Of a stretch of DNA of 6,400 bases, positions 6,366 to 6,400 are shown piece after piece. The position numbers and the translations under genes were made by a program. Location of the stretch: positions 1-6,400 of the forward strand of contig CALGLI010000368.1 of assembly GCA_937930265.1 (NCBI GenBank), read 5' to 3'. The DNA comes from an uncultured Veillonella sp. (lineage in GTDB: Bacteria; Bacillota; Negativicutes; Veillonellales; Veillonellaceae). The notes below the pieces were generated by a model. That model was not told where the DNA came from, did no database searches, and saw only the letters and a program-made list of their open reading frames with translations. Position 1 is the stretch's first letter. Each line of letters opens with the position of its first letter.

Positions 6366-6393
6366 TTTAATAAGAATGAAAGTGAGGCATTGT

Positions 6394-6400
6394 ATGCGTA
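6394..6400 (+). CDS. Start of an unidentified downstream gene, cut by window edge
   Basis: An ATG at 6394 (M-R- then the window ends) is preceded by GTGAGG (6382-6387) at 6-nt spacing and by a good promoter. This supports a gene start, but too little is visible to say what it encodes. It is separated from the hsd operon by a terminator, so it belongs to another transcription unit. Confidence 0.5.

Overview
The window carries a type I restriction-modification (R-M) locus, entirely on the + strand, with two unrelated genes inserted between its hsdS and hsdM genes. The Shine-Dalgarno sites (AAAGGAG, AGGAG), the extended -10 promoter and the moderate-to-low GC content point to a Bacillota (Firmicutes) genome. 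The genus cannot be fixed from the sequence; lactobacilli, streptococci, staphylococci and Negativicutes all carry HsdS proteins of this style.

Layout: 2-1687 is the C-terminal part of hsdR, whose start lies before the window. 1702-2964 is a complete two-TRD hsdS. 2965-3075 is a short AT-rich gap. 3076-3645 encodes a four-helix membrane protein, and 3620-4468 encodes an overlapping soluble protein. 4485-6086 is a complete hsdM, with a strong hairpin terminator at 6178-6214. The rest, to 6400, is non-coding, ending in an extended -10 promoter, a ribosome binding site and the first codons of another gene.

The R, S and M genes should build one enzyme. HsdS reads a bipartite target, HsdM methylates adenine in it, and HsdR translocates and cuts DNA that lacks the mark. 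The inserted pair looks like a divergent Kiwa anti-phage system: a small 4-TM KwaA-like protein followed by a KwaB-like (DUF4868) protein. That call rests on architecture, gene order, sizes and remembered family patterns, not on a database search. Genes nested in type I R-M operons are an established theme (prrC, and the rlo/mlo genes of Campylobacter), so a second defense module here makes sense as a small defense island.

The locus is a compositional mosaic. By eye hsdR and hsdM are in the mid-40s % GC. The two inserted genes and the hsdS target-recognition domains are much more AT-rich, with sampled stretches of the inserted genes in the 20s %. The inserted genes and the TRDs therefore probably arrived by horizontal transfer into an older hsd backbone. 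All genes from hsdR to hsdM are co-directional, with gaps or overlaps of 14, 111, -26 and 16 nt, so hsdM is probably transcribed through the inserted pair.
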